In this document: one piece after another, positions 36,165 to 44,934 of the stretch
Position numbering within the stretch: position 1 is the first letter of the stretch
How the letters are laid out: every line of letters begins with the position of its first letter
NCBI GenBank assembly: GCA_021774335.1
Contig: JAJFJD010000012.1
Coordinates: 124,001-188,000, forward strand
Source: Alphaproteobacteria bacterium
GTDB taxonomy: Bacteria; Pseudomonadota; Alphaproteobacteria; UBA8366
DNA: 64,000 nt
Reading direction: 5' to 3'
Program-made: the position numbers and the translations under genes
Notes under the pieces: generated by a model
Seen by the model: only the letters and a program-made list of their open reading frames with translations
Told to the model about the DNA's origin: nothing
Databases searched by the model: none

Positions 36165-37844
36165 ATGCCGGAAGTGGGAAGCGATATTGAAATCGCACGA
36201 GCCGCTACACTGAAGCCGATCGAAGAAATCGCGCAAAAGCTGGATATACCGCCCGACGCGCTCTACCGGTATGGGCCGGATAAGGCAAAGGTATCGTACG
36301 ATTTCATCAATTCGCTGACCGACCGTCCGAATGGGCGGCTCATTCTCGTGACGGCGATGACACCGACGCCTGCCGGTGAAGGCAAAACGACCATGACGGT
36401 CGGGCTGGGCGACGGTCTGAACCGGATCGGTAAGAAGACGCTCATGTGTCTGCGCGAACCGAGCCTCGGCCCGTGTTTCGGCATGAAGGGCGGGGCGGCA
36501 GGCGGTGGCTACGCGCAAGTCGTGCCGATGGAGGACATCAACCTTCACTTCACCGGCGACATGCATGCCATCGGCACCGCGCATAACCTGTTGTCGGCGA
36601 TGCTCGACAATCATGTCTATTGGGGTAACGGCCTAGGTATCGATGCGCGCCGCGTGTCCTGGCGCCGGGTTCTGGACATGAACGACCGCGCATTGCGCGA
36701 TATCGTGACCTCCCTGGGCGGGGTCGGAAACGGCTTTCCGCGCCAGACGGGATTCGATATCACCGTGGCGTCGGAAGTCATGGCGATCTTCTGCCTGTCG
36801 CGGAATCTCGAGGATTTGAAAAACCGTCTCGGCAATATTCAGGTCGCCGAGACGCGTGACCGTACGCCGGTGAAGGCGTCGGACCTCAAGGCCGAAGGGC
36901 CGATGACAACGCTCCTGAAGGACGCGTTGATGCCAAACCTAGTCCAGACCCTGGAACATAATCCGGCATTCATCCATGGCGGACCCTTCGCCAACATCGC
37001 GCATGGCTGCAACTCGGTGATCGCGACGGAGACCGCGCTGAAGCTTTCCGACTATGTCGTCACCGAAGCGGGTTTCGGCGCCGACCTCGGGGCCGAGAAA
37101 TTCTTCAACATCAAATGCCGCAAGGCCGGTCTCGCGCCGGAAGCCGCCGTTCTGGTCGCGACCGTCCGGGCGCTGAAGTCCCATGGCGGGGTTGCCCGCG
37201 ACAAGCTCGGCGAAGAGAATCTGGATGCTGTGCGGGCGGGATTGGTCAACATAGACCGCCATATCAGCAACATCGGAAAATTCGGCGTGCCGGTGCTCGT
37301 CGGGATCAACAAGTTCGGCACGGATACGGAAGCTGAACTCAATGCGGTGCGCGAGCATTGCGCCGGCCTGGGTGTGGATGCATTCGTCTGCAGCCATTGG
37401 GCCGATGGCGGTGCCGGTACCGAAGACTTGGCGCGCAGGCTCGTCGAGGTGGTGGAAGGCGGAACATCGAATTTCAAGCCGCTCTATCCGGACGATATGT
37501 CGCTCTGGGACAAGGCGCGGACGGTGGCGCAAACTCTCTACGGTGCGGAAGACATCAGCGGTGACAAACGGGTGCAGGATCGGTTCAAAGCGCTGGAGGA
37601 CGGCGGCTTCGGCCATTTCCCGATCTGTATGGCCAAGACGCAGTACAGCTTCTCGACCGATCCAACCCTGCGGGGGGCGCCTTCGGGTCATGTGGTGCCG
37701 ATCCGAGAGGTCCGGTTGAATGCGGGTGCGGAGTTCCTGGTGGTCGTCTGCGGCGACGTCATGACGATGCCCGGATTGCCGCGGAAACCGGCGGCCGAGG
37801 ACATCCACGTTAACGCGCAGGGTGAGGTCGAAGGGCTCTTCTAG
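36165..37844 (+). CDS. fhs: Formate-tetrahydrofolate ligase
   Basis: ATP-dependent enzyme making 10-formyltetrahydrofolate from formate, linking one-carbon units to purine and Met-tRNA formylation or to methylotrophic/C1 metabolism. The 559-residue length matches the family. The P-loop is [20 protein letters not shown] near residue 68, followed by [36 protein letters not shown] in order, and the folate-site [19 protein letters not shown] precedes the ATG. It stands alone. Together with the Sec machinery, which commonly serves formate dehydrogenase, it hints at formate metabolism, but no fdh gene is in the window. Confidence 0.97.
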   Translation: MPEVGSDIEIARAATLKPIEEIAQKLDIPPDALYRYGPDKAKVSYDFINSLTDRPNGRLILVTAMTPTPAGEGKTTMTVGLGDGLNRIGKKTLMCLREPSLGPCFGMKGGAAGGGYAQVVPMEDINLHFTGDMHAIGTAHNLLSAMLDNHVYWGNGLGIDARRVSWRRVLDMNDRALRDIVTSLGGVGNGFPRQTGFDITVASEVMAIFCLSRNLEDLKNRLGNIQVAETRDRTPVKASDLKAEGPMTTLLKDALMPNLVQTLEHNPAFIHGGPFANIAHGCNSVIATETALKLSDYVVTEAGFGADLGAEKFFNIKCRKAGLAPEAAVLVATVRALKSHGGVARDKLGEENLDAVRAGLVNIDRHISNIGKFGVPVLVGINKFGTDTEAELNAVREHCAGLGVDAFVCSHWADGGAGTEDLARRLVEVVEGGTSNFKPLYPDDMSLWDKARTVAQTLYGAEDISGDKRVQDRFKALEDGGFGHFPICMAKTQYSFSTDPTLRGAPSGHVVPIREVRLNAGAEFLVVVCGDVMTMPGLPRKPAAEDIHVNAQGEVEGLF

Positions 37845-37898
37845 ACCCGCCGCTACCCTGAAATTTCGAGATCGAGCTTGACGCGGTTCTGTGCCGAT

Positions 37899-37928
37899 CC
37901 TATATTAAACCATATGGTTGAATATAGG
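37899..37928 (+). promoter_or_regulatory. 30-bp palindromic operator of the ArsR/SRPBCC operon
   Basis: A near-perfect 30-bp dyad centred between 37913 and 37914. The left arm is CCTATATTAAACCAT and the right arm ATGGTTGAATATAGG; only one symmetric pair (37907/37920) is mismatched. It ends ten bases before the predicted start of the ArsR gene and therefore probably overlaps the promoter or the ribosome-binding site. The AACCATATGGTT core resembles the operators I recall for SRPBCC-linked ArsR repressors. Confidence 0.75.
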
Positions 37929-37938
37929 ATGCAGTCGA

Positions 37939-38283
37939 ATGGTTATGAATGAAGCGGGGCTCGACCGGACGATGATTGCGCTGTCGGACCCGACGCGGCG
38001 GGCGATCATTGCCCGCCTGGTCGAGGGCGAGGCGCGGGTTACGGAAATTGCCGAACCCTTCGATATGTCCCTGAACGCCGTGTCGAAGCATCTGCGGATC
38101 CTGGAGCGTGCCGACCTCGTCCGCCGCGAGGTGCGGGGACGGGAGCATCACATTTCCTTCAACGGCGGGCCGCTACAGGAAGCGTCCGACTGGATCGAAA
38201 CCTACCGGAACTTCTGGAACCAGCGTTTGGATGCCTTGGAGGCATACCTGCGCAAGCAAAAGGATGAGAAAAATGACGGTTGA
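37939..38283 (+). CDS. ArsR family transcriptional repressor (SRPBCC-linked)
   Basis: Winged-helix repressor of about 114 residues. LDRTMIALSDPTRRAIIARLVEGEA and VTEIAEPFDMSLNAVSKHLRILERADLV form the ArsR DNA-binding core. No metal-binding CxC is present; this is the non-metal group always seen beside SRPBCC/AHSA1 genes. ATG 37939 (MVMNEAG) with AGGA upstream is preferred to TTG 37918, which lies inside the palindromic operator. It overlaps the next gene by 11 bases. Likely autoregulated through the 30-bp dyad. Confidence 0.92.
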   Translation: MVMNEAGLDRTMIALSDPTRRAIIARLVEGEARVTEIAEPFDMSLNAVSKHLRILERADLVRREVRGREHHISFNGGPLQEASDWIETYRNFWNQRLDALEAYLRKQKDEKNDG

Positions 38284-38707
38284 GGTCTTGGACACGACTC
38301 TGACGATTACGCGACAGCTCCCGGCGTCGCCGGAAGACGTCTTCGACGCCTGGACGAAACCGGACGTTATCAGCCAATGGCTGTGCCCGTTCGACACGAA
38401 GGTGGTGCGTGCCGATCTCGATGTTCGCGTCGGCGGCAAATACTATCTCGACATGCAGGGCGAGGAGAAACTCCATAAACACGAAGGCGAATACGTCGAG
38501 ATCGACCGGCCCAACCGCCTCGTGTTTACCTGGATCTCGGCGGGAACCCATCAGGAAGCCTCCCTGGTGACGGTTACGTTCGAGAAGTCCGGCGACGGTA
38601 CCGCCTTGACGCTTGTGCATGACCGCCTACCCGGTTCGGAGGAAGTTGCCGATCATGGGCGGGGTTGGTCGAGCGCGCTCGACAATCTGGAAAAGCTGTA
38701 TTCGTAA
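38273..38707 (+). CDS. SRPBCC/AHSA1 family protein
   Basis: 144-residue START-like helix-grip protein of the AHSA1 (activator of Hsp90 ATPase homologue) group, with a hydrophobic ligand cavity. Typical parts are ITRQLPASPEDVFDAWTKP near the start, the ISQWLCPF loop, VRVGGKYYLDMQG, and the C-terminal HGRGWSSALDNLEKLY. The ATG is inside the end of the ArsR gene (11-base overlap), so the two are coupled. Ligand and role unknown; such pairs often respond to xenobiotics or fatty molecules. The frame extends up to 38108 but that part is shadow. Confidence 0.92.
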   Translation: MTVEVLDTTLTITRQLPASPEDVFDAWTKPDVISQWLCPFDTKVVRADLDVRVGGKYYLDMQGEEKLHKHEGEYVEIDRPNRLVFTWISAGTHQEASLVTVTFEKSGDGTALTLVHDRLPGSEEVADHGRGWSSALDNLEKLYS

Positions 38708-38737
38708 TTTGCACGCTGAAAATTTAGGGACGCACTG

Positions 38738-38836
38738 ATGACCGACAAGACATTCGCCTGGTATGGTGAGGCGTATCGCGCTGCGCGTGCGAAGCTGGCG
38801 CAGGGTGGCTCTACAAACAAGACTTACGAGCAATAG
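38738..38836 (+). CDS. Possible 32-residue microprotein after the SRPBCC gene
   Basis: A short frame starting ATG 38738 behind AGGGA, 30 bases after the SRPBCC gene, encoding MTDKTFAWYGEAYRAARAK and ending TYEQ. It may be a third small gene of the operon or the surviving 5' end of a longer gene lost when the low-GC sequence to the right was acquired. I do not recognise it. Confidence 0.25.
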   Translation: MTDKTFAWYGEAYRAARAKLAQGGSTNKTYEQ

Positions 38837-38848
38837 AAAACAGTTGGG

Positions 38849-39421
38849 ATGCCGACCGTGGTAGTTGGTCTCAGACTCTTACTCATAGTCTGGTCATTGC
38901 TACTTTACTCCAGCCTTGCGTCGTCGGCTCCATCGACCACGGCGGCCCATCTGCGACTACTGGATCGGCTCGATCGCCCCGAGGACGGTTACTGCGTGGA
39001 TATCCTTGGAACCGGACAAACCCTGCGTGTCGAAGTTCCACTGTTCGCGCACAACTGCAAGCCCCGGCTCACAAGCGATAGCGCAGTGGTGTTCACTTCG
39101 GATGGAATCATTCGATACCCGGCCGTGGACCGTTGCATCACCGTAGCCGGCGTCAATTCAGTCGCATTACCGGGCGCGTCGATTCTGCTTCAAACCTGCA
39201 ATGGATCGATGCCGTTCTTCGAAAGTTCGGAGCTACAGCGATTTACGCTTCGGGATGACGGGCGCCTCACACTCACAGGTTCAGAACTCTGTCTTACCGT
39301 TGGGTCTCGATCCGCAACGACCTATTCTCCATCCGATCGCTGGCGCACGCTCTTCGTCGATGATTGCGCCACAGCTGAGCCCGCCCGGTCACGATGGGAG
39401 TTTGTAGTGCCCCGGCCCTGA
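38849..39421 (+). CDS. Secreted ricin-type beta-trefoil-like protein
   Basis: 190 residues with an N-terminal signal peptide (hydrophobic run at about 5-24, cleavage probably after SSA). The mature part shows three repeats with paired cysteines and trefoil-like patterns: YCVDILGTGQ...NCKP, CITVAG...ILLQTCNGS, and QRFTLRDDGRLTLTGSELCLTVG with DCAT. The QRFTLRDDGRLT segment is close to the QxW-type motif of ricin B lectin domains. It is probably exported and may bind a carbohydrate. Codon use is less GC-biased than in neighbouring operons, consistent with an accessory gene. No partner gene is evident. Confidence 0.6.
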   Translation: MPTVVVGLRLLLIVWSLLLYSSLASSAPSTTAAHLRLLDRLDRPEDGYCVDILGTGQTLRVEVPLFAHNCKPRLTSDSAVVFTSDGIIRYPAVDRCITVAGVNSVALPGASILLQTCNGSMPFFESSELQRFTLRDDGRLTLTGSELCLTVGSRSATTYSPSDRWRTLFVDDCATAEPARSRWEFVVPRP

Positions 39422-39588
39422 GCCTCGTTCTGAAGCGCGGGAGTGGCACTCGATCTTAGCCCGCTAGGGTTCTGTGAGTACGCGATAGGACGGCATGCTG
39501 TTAGGTCCGCAGTGGGGCGCGGAAGTCAGAGGACGCACTTGAAATGTCCGTTCCTGCGGCCAGAGCAGACGCCAATCTGGAATGACGG

Positions 39589-39618
39589 AATGTCCGCTAA
39601 TAGCCAGTAACGGACATT
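39589..39618. repeat. Inverted ATGTCCGC-type intergenic repeat, left
   Basis: AATGTCCG (39589-39596) and CGGACATT (39611-39618) form an 8-bp dyad with a 14-base loop; another AATGTCCG lies at 39543-39550. The same octamer in both orientations recurs at 41987-42040 on the far side of three genes. Confidence 0.55.
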
Positions 39619-39636
39619 GTAGAAGGCTCGTTGCAG

Positions 39637-40539
39637 TTATCTGTTTGACGCTCCGGCGGTAAGTTCCTCGGACAGGATATCGAAGATGGCGCGTATCCTG
39701 GCATTGGTCTTGAGTTCTCCGTGAGTGACAAGCCAGACAGGAACTTCGGCAGAGACTTCCTTTTGTAGGACAGCCTCAACCTCAGGTGTCATTTCCGCGA
39801 GATCCTCGAACATAACTGTGAGGCCCAGTCCTCGCTTAACCAACTCCCATATTGCCACCCCACTATTGGCAACGATGCTGAATTGCTCGGTCGCGATGGC
39901 TCCGTTCATTGCGCTCAACATCTGAAAGACGCGCCCGGAGGTATCCCCAAGGAAGGTCGTTCGCTCACTAATATCATTGATCGTTGCCGGGCGGCCTACA
40001 ACGTCGAGATAAGAGCTTGCTCCGTAGAGATAGGCTTTCGTGGTCCGTACTCGCTTGGCATAAAGATCGGGATGCGTGGGCTCAAGGTTCCGGATTGCAA
40101 TATCCGCCTCACGACGCCGCAAGTCTTGCACGTCGTTGGATGAAACGATCTCCACCTGAACCTCGGGATAGGAAAACCGGATGCGCTCGAGGATTGGTGG
40201 TAAGATATAGGCGCAAAAAGCATCACTTGCGGTGACGCTAACAGGACCGGCGATCATTTGATCCTGGCCCAACGCCGAAAGACTGAACAGGTCCGCTGCT
40301 TCCTTCATCGCTTTCACGTGAGCGACCAGGGCAAGCCCTTTGTCGTTGATCGCCAATGACTTTCCGACCCGATCGAATAGCAACAGACCAAGATCGCTCT
40401 CAAGAGCAGCGACATGCCGCCCAACGGTCGGTTGAGACAATCCTAAAAGTTTGGCGGCTCCAGAAAATGAACCCGTTTCAGCCGTAGCCAGGAAGGCTTG
40501 CGCTTGCGACCAGTCGAATGCGGAGGTTCGATTTCTCAT
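39637..40539 (-). CDS. LysR family transcriptional regulator
   Basis: 300-residue LTTR. The N-terminal helix-turn-helix reads FDWSQAQAFLATAETGSFSGAAKLLGLSQPTVGRHVAALE with the linker LLLFDRVGKSLAINDKG; the rest is an effector-binding domain of the type found in the group with substrate-binding ASDAFCAYILPPILERI. It is divergent from the DUF2306 membrane protein and may control it. GC content is lower than that of the flanking operons. Effector unknown. Confidence 0.9.
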   Translation of the reverse strand: MRNRTSAFDWSQAQAFLATAETGSFSGAAKLLGLSQPTVGRHVAALESDLGLLLFDRVGKSLAINDKGLALVAHVKAMKEAADLFSLSALGQDQMIAGPVSVTASDAFCAYILPPILERIRFSYPEVQVEIVSSNDVQDLRRREADIAIRNLEPTHPDLYAKRVRTTKAYLYGASSYLDVVGRPATINDISERTTFLGDTSGRVFQMLSAMNGAIATEQFSIVANSGVAIWELVKRGLGLTVMFEDLAEMTPEVEAVLQKEVSAEVPVWLVTHGELKTNARIRAIFDILSEELTAGASNR

Positions 40540-40756
40540 TCAAAAATGAATATCATAAGTGCAAAATTTGGCAATTTCTAATTTGATTTTGAAGATGTAG
40601 AAGACCCTCAATTCCACTGCGAAAGCACTCGGATACGCGAGACCGAAATAATATTGGGAACCGAACAACCGCCAAATACACCGGTCAACCCAATGATGAT
40701 ATGGCCGCTGTGGATGAAGATTGATCCTGACCTTAGGTCAAATTAGAGGGCTTATG

Positions 40757-41464
40757 ATGAACGTTTTAACCGGACGTGAATGGACAACATTGATTCTGAT
40801 TGTTGTTTTCTCGTTGATCCCCGCATTCGGTGGCCTGATAAGGCTTTTTGAGCTTGCCGGTGGCCCTTCTATGCTTCCCGGAAATCCGCGCGCCCTCGCT
40901 GATCCTTGGCCCGTCATCTTGCATATCTTGGGCAGTTTCGTGTTCTGCATCACAGGTGCAATACAGTTTCTGCCAAGTTTGAGACGCCATCACCCGAAGA
41001 CACACCGAATGATCGGTCGCGTGATGGTAATTGCAGGGTTTCTGTCGGCGGTTACCGGATTATGGATGACCTGCTTTTTTACCTTCCCCGACGCTATTCA
41101 AGGCAACCTCCTTTTCTCTGCGCGGATCATCCTAAGTTTCGCAATGATCGGACTGCTCGGGTGGGCGATCATTGCTGTTAGGGCACGTTCCTTCACAAGG
41201 CACGGAGCTTCGATGCTTAGGGCCTATGCCATTGGCCAGGGCGCCTCAACACAAGCGTTGCTTGGAATAGCGTGGATCGTCACGTTTGGCACTGAGCCTA
41301 CAGGCTTCTTAAGAGATTGCTTTATGGTGCTTTGTTGGGTTCTGAACATTCTAGCCGCGGAAGTGCTTATCCATCTTTTTGTCGCGAAGCCCCGCCCCTC
41401 AACCCAAGCGCCTGTCGAAACCGGACCGCACGTAGTCTTGGTCAGACACCAAGTAGAACTCTAG
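40757..41464 (+). CDS. DUF2306 membrane protein
   Basis: About 235 residues with six hydrophobic spans. The DUF2306 pattern is clear: VILHILGSFVFCITGAIQF with a membrane His, the loop RRHHPKTHRMIGRVMVIAGF, and RHGASMLRAYAIGQGASTQ. Function of the family is not established; conserved His residues suggest haem or metal contact, which is inference. The ATG 40757 has GAGGG six bases upstream; the adjacent ATG 40754 and the frame start 40721 are less suitable. Divergent from the LysR regulator and inside the low-GC patch. Confidence 0.82.
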   Translation: MNVLTGREWTTLILIVVFSLIPAFGGLIRLFELAGGPSMLPGNPRALADPWPVILHILGSFVFCITGAIQFLPSLRRHHPKTHRMIGRVMVIAGFLSAVTGLWMTCFFTFPDAIQGNLLFSARIILSFAMIGLLGWAIIAVRARSFTRHGASMLRAYAIGQGASTQALLGIAWIVTFGTEPTGFLRDCFMVLCWVLNILAAEVLIHLFVAKPRPSTQAPVETGPHVVLVRHQVEL

Positions 41465-41603
41465 CAGAGACAGCTGAAGGTTAGCAGATGTCCGACATGG
41501 ATGGCGTCGGGCTCCGTACAGAAATAAACCCATCCTTCGACGCCTGAATATTCAATCCTCAGACGCCAATGAGGGCCTCTATTTCGAAAAAGGAGAACAA
41601 TTC

Positions 41604-41960
41604 ATGATTAGGAAAATTGCAATTGGCTTGTCCCTTTTTGTTTTGACTGCGTGCGGCTTGGGACAAGCCCTTACTGAGGCAGGTGCTGAAAATGAACAAT
41701 ACAAAGCCTGTGTCCTCAATCAGGTAGAGACCCTGTCGGCGAGTTACGGTGGTGGTGAACTGGCTGTCGAGAAGGCGACTGAGTTCGTAGTTTCAGCATG
41801 TAAGCCGCAGGAGGACATTTACGTCGTGGCGATGACTGACTTGGCGATGACAATGACGGGCAGCATGGCCTCAAGAGAAAAGTTCTTGGAAGACGAGGAA
41901 GCTACTCTGCGTAGTGATCTACACGATCTGGCGGCTGGTTTAGTTGCACAAAATATCTAG
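41604..41960 (+). CDS. Small predicted lipoprotein
   Basis: 118 residues with a lipoprotein signal: hydrophobic start IRKIAIGLSLFVLTACGLG with the lipobox LTAC, Cys17 as the lipidated residue. The mature part is acidic and helical with two further Cys (KACVLNQ and SACKPQ), which could form a disulfide. A strong AAGGAG lies nine bases before the ATG. I do not recognise the family. It lies between DUF2306 and a repeat remnant. Confidence 0.7.
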   Translation: MIRKIAIGLSLFVLTACGLGQALTEAGAENEQYKACVLNQVETLSASYGGGELAVEKATEFVVSACKPQEDIYVVAMTDLAMTMTGSMASREKFLEDEEATLRSDLHDLAAGLVAQNI

Positions 41961-41967
41961 CGATCCA

Positions 41968-42125
41968 TGACCGCTTTGGGTCATTTGCGGACATTCGGCC
42001 GCTGCTATTTCATGTCCGCTCCCTGTGCTGAAGCGGACATAAACGGTGAAAATGCGGATGTCGGGCTCGAAGGTCTGCCGTTGGGGTAGAGCGGATCCGC
42101 TGCCGTACAGCCGGAAGAGATTCAT
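41968..42125. repeat. Interspersed intergenic repeat remnant
   Basis: The 221-base gap 41961-42181 contains TGACCGCTTTGGGTCATT (41968-41985) followed by GCGGACAT (41987-41994), ATGTCCGC (42012-42019) and AGCGGACAT (42032-42040). Its reverse translation, PDIRIFTVYVRF, is the kind of spurious peptide I recall repeatedly from intergenic repeats in alphaproteobacterial genomes. I treat it as a degenerate dispersed repeat, not a gene. Confidence 0.5.
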
Positions 42126-42181
42126 GCCGCGTCTGGATACGATGCGCCGCAGCGTTGGTCAGCTTGACCTGAGTGATCGTC

Positions 42182-43048
42182 CTAGTAAGGCGTATCGCCC
42201 TGTATCGTGGTGCGGTGCATTGTTCGCGTGTGAACCGGGTCGTATGACGTGGCGCAGTGCATCGTGCTGCGGTTGTCCCAGAACACCACATCGCCGGGCT
42301 GCCAGGCATGGCTGTAGAGCAGGGGATCGCGCGTCGCGTGAATGTTGAGCTTACGCAGCAATGCCTTGCCGTCATCCTCGTCCATGTCTTCGATGCCGAT
42401 GGTGAAGCCGTCGTTGACGTATAGCGCCTTGCGTCCGCTTTCCGGATGCGTGCGGACGATGGGATGCAGGACCGGCGGGAAACTCTCTTGTTGTTCTTCG
42501 TCGAGTTCGAATTTGTCCTCGCCTTTGTGCGATGTATCGCGGTCGCGCATTGCCATGAAGCGCCCGAGATAGCTGTGCACGGCTTTGCGTCCGTCGACCT
42601 TGTTCTTGAGGTCGTCGGACAGCGTGTCATAGGCGCCATACATATTGGCGAAAAGCGTATTGCCGCCTTCGGGCGGCACCTCGACGCCATACAGCAGGGA
42701 GCCGAGCGGCGGCTTCGCCCGGTAGGAGATATCGCTGTGCCAGTAGGCCCCGCCGTTGGCAGTCGGCTTCACGCCGCCGGCGCCGACATTCGACAACACG
42801 ATGATCTCCGGATGCTCGGGCATGAGGTATTGCCGAACGAGATGAATCTCCAGCTCGCCGAAATTGCGGCTAAACGCGATTTGTTGCTCGTTTGTCAGGG
42901 ATTGTTGCCGGAAAACCAGGATCGAATGTTTGCCAAGCGCAGTCCGTAATGCGGCGATTGTCTCCGCGTCTTGCGATTCGCTGAGGTCTATGCCCGAGAC
43001 TTCGACGACGAAGTCGCTGCCGGTCAGTGGTTTCGTCGAAATCGGCAT
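42182..43048 (-). CDS. TauD/TfdA family dioxygenase, copy 1
   Basis: Fe(II)/2-oxoglutarate-dependent dioxygenase, 288 residues, probably hydroxylating a sulfonate or related small molecule with release of succinate and CO2. The metal triad is H104 and D106 in AYWHSDISYR plus the His of HTRTMHRTTIQGD, whose Arg binds 2-oxoglutarate. VFWDNRSTMHCATSYD is also typical of the TauD group. Start ATG 43048 (MPISTKPL) has AGGAGGG upstream. It follows the ABC importer genes on the same strand; a second copy precedes them. Product label taurine dioxygenase would be a guess. Confidence 0.9.
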   Translation of the reverse strand: MPISTKPLTGSDFVVEVSGIDLSESQDAETIAALRTALGKHSILVFRQQSLTNEQQIAFSRNFGELEIHLVRQYLMPEHPEIIVLSNVGAGGVKPTANGGAYWHSDISYRAKPPLGSLLYGVEVPPEGGNTLFANMYGAYDTLSDDLKNKVDGRKAVHSYLGRFMAMRDRDTSHKGEDKFELDEEQQESFPPVLHPIVRTHPESGRKALYVNDGFTIGIEDMDEDDGKALLRKLNIHATRDPLLYSHAWQPGDVVFWDNRSTMHCATSYDPVHTRTMHRTTIQGDTPY

Positions 43049-43124
43049 GGCATACCCTCCTGATTGCAAGCCTGTCTAGGGAGGCACGGCGTGCTGCCGG
43101 CCTCCGCTTCAAAGAGGGCCAAGC

Positions 43125-44006
43125 TTAGCGCTGCATGCCCCACTTGTTGATTGTGTTCAGCTCGATGTTGCGGAAAATCACGTTTTCCACGACCAACCCG
43201 ACCAGGATAACCATGAACAAGGCGGCAAAGACGTATTCCGTGTCGAGGTTGTCGCCCTTCTCGAAGATCATCCAGCCGAGGCCGCCCTTGCCGGCGGCTG
43301 CGCCGAACACGAGTTCCGCGCCAATCAGGGTTCGCCAGGCAAACGCCCAGCCGATCTTCAGCCCGATCAGGATCGCAGGGAAGGCCGCGGGCACCAGAAT
43401 TTTGAGGATATACGGGATGCTCCGCAGGCCGTAGTTACGCCCGACCATCCGCAGTGTTTCGCTGACGCCCATGAACCCGACATGGGTGCTCAAGGCCACC
43501 GCCCAGAGGACCGAGTGGATGGTCACGAAGACCAGGCTGGGGATGCCGAGTCCGAACCACAGCATGGCGAGCGGCAGCAGCGAAATCGCCGGTAACGGCT
43601 GAAACATCGCCGTCATGGTGCTGAGAAAATCGCTCCCGATGCGGGTCGACACGGCTAAAACCAGGAAGACCGCGGCCATCGCCAGTCCCGCGGCGTATCC
43701 CAGCAGCAGCACGTAGAGCGAAATCCAAACTTTTTCGAACATCTCGCCGCTGAGGATGGTTTCCCAAAGGACCTCTGCACTGGCGAAGAAGCTCGGGAAC
43801 AACAGTGGTTCCGGCTGGACGATCATCGTATAGCCCTGCCACAACACGACTAGACCGAGCAGGATCGACATCTTGCGGACAGCGTTGATGTTGGAAATCC
43901 GCTCGACGAGCGACAGCTGCCGTTCGACGTCGACATTCGTCGCGTCTTTCAGCGCGCCGACCTCGAATTCCGGCCGGATATAGGTATCGATTGCTTTATC
44001 GCTCAT
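43125..44006 (-). CDS. ABC transporter permease (SsuC/TauC type), second
   Basis: Inner-membrane permease of an importer for sulfonates, nitrate-like or pyrimidine-precursor substrates, 293 residues with about six spans. The EAA coupling loop appears as VSETLRMVGRNYGLRSIPYILKILVPAAFPAILIGLKIG. Start ATG 44006 (MSDKAID) is chosen; upstream residues to 44057 overlap the other permease and are not conserved. It is clearly paralogous to the next gene (same IRPEFE and ERISN N-terminal blocks), so the transporter is probably a heterodimeric permease. Confidence 0.92.
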   Translation of the reverse strand: MSDKAIDTYIRPEFEVGALKDATNVDVERQLSLVERISNINAVRKMSILLGLVVLWQGYTMIVQPEPLLFPSFFASAEVLWETILSGEMFEKVWISLYVLLLGYAAGLAMAAVFLVLAVSTRIGSDFLSTMTAMFQPLPAISLLPLAMLWFGLGIPSLVFVTIHSVLWAVALSTHVGFMGVSETLRMVGRNYGLRSIPYILKILVPAAFPAILIGLKIGWAFAWRTLIGAELVFGAAAGKGGLGWMIFEKGDNLDTEYVFAALFMVILVGLVVENVIFRNIELNTINKWGMQR

Positions 44007-44010
44007 CGTT

Positions 44011-44934
44011 TTAGCTCTGCTGCATGCCCCATTTGCGGATCGTCCGGTCTTCCACATTCCGGAACAGGCCGTTTTCGATAACGATTCCGACGATAATCAC
44101 CGTGAATAGTCCGGCGAATACGTATGGCGTTTGGTTTTCCATCTGGTTCTGGAAAATGATCCAGCCTAGGCCGCCGGCATTGCTCCCTTCGGAGCCCAAT
44201 GCCCCGGACGTGTCCATGACCTGTCCGCCGAAGACGAGTTCCGCCGCGATCAAGGTGCGCCAGGCAAAGGCCCAACCGATGCGCAGCCCGGTCAGGATCG
44301 ACGGGAAGGCCGCCGGGATCAGGATCTTGACGATATACGGCAGTCCCTTGAGGCCATAGTTGCGGCCTACCATGCGCATGGTTTCGCTGACGCCTTGGAA
44401 TCCGGCATGCGTATTCAATGCGACCGGCCAGATGATCGAGTGGAGCAGCGTGAAGATGACCGCCTGGTTGCCGAGGCCGAACCAGATCATCGCCAACGGC
44501 AAAAGTGCGATGGCCGGAAGCGGGTTGAGCATCGCCGTCAGTGTGGTCAACAGATCGCTGCCGAACCGCGTCCAAACGCCCAGAACAACCAATACCGCCG
44601 CGATCGAAATACCGATGACATAGCCGGTGACGAGCAAGCTCAACGAATTCCAAATGTTGGTGAGCAGCCCAGCATTCATCAGCGCGTCGATTAGCGCTAT
44701 GAAGGTTTTCGTAAAAGTCGGGAACATCAACTCGTTGATGCCGCCGATCCGAGTATAAAGTTCCCAGGCAACAACCAGCGAAACCAGCACGGTAAATTTC
44801 CGCACCGGGTCCATATTCGAAATTCGCTCCCACACCGACAGCCGACGCTCGATGTCGCCAACCACGGCGGTCTCGACGGCGGGGTTTTCGAATTCCGGTC
44901 GGATGAAAAGCGAGATCGCTTTTACATCAGCCAT
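44011..44934 (-). CDS. ABC transporter permease (SsuC/TauC type), first
   Basis: 307-residue permease paralogous to its neighbour, with a long N-terminal cytoplasmic segment (about 65 residues), six spans and the coupling loop VSETMRMVGRNYGLKGLPYIVKILIPAAFPSILTGLRIG. It carries an insertion relative to the sister permease (residues about 248-262, QVMDTSGALGSEGSNAG) before the last spans. Starts eight bases inside the ATPase gene. Most SsuC/TauC systems have a single permease gene; two here is unusual. Confidence 0.92.
   Translation of the reverse strand: MADVKAISLFIRPEFENPAVETAVVGDIERRLSVWERISNMDPVRKFTVLVSLVVAWELYTRIGGINELMFPTFTKTFIALIDALMNAGLLTNIWNSLSLLVTGYVIGISIAAVLVVLGVWTRFGSDLLTTLTAMLNPLPAIALLPLAMIWFGLGNQAVIFTLLHSIIWPVALNTHAGFQGVSETMRMVGRNYGLKGLPYIVKILIPAAFPSILTGLRIGWAFAWRTLIAAELVFGGQVMDTSGALGSEGSNAGGLGWIIFQNQMENQTPYVFAGLFTVIIVGIVIENGLFRNVEDRTIRKWGMQQS

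Noticed and set aside
41940..42125. A 61-residue minus-strand gene
   Set aside because: Its peptide resembles spurious translations of dispersed intergenic repeats, and it overlaps the repeat motifs listed at 41968-42125.
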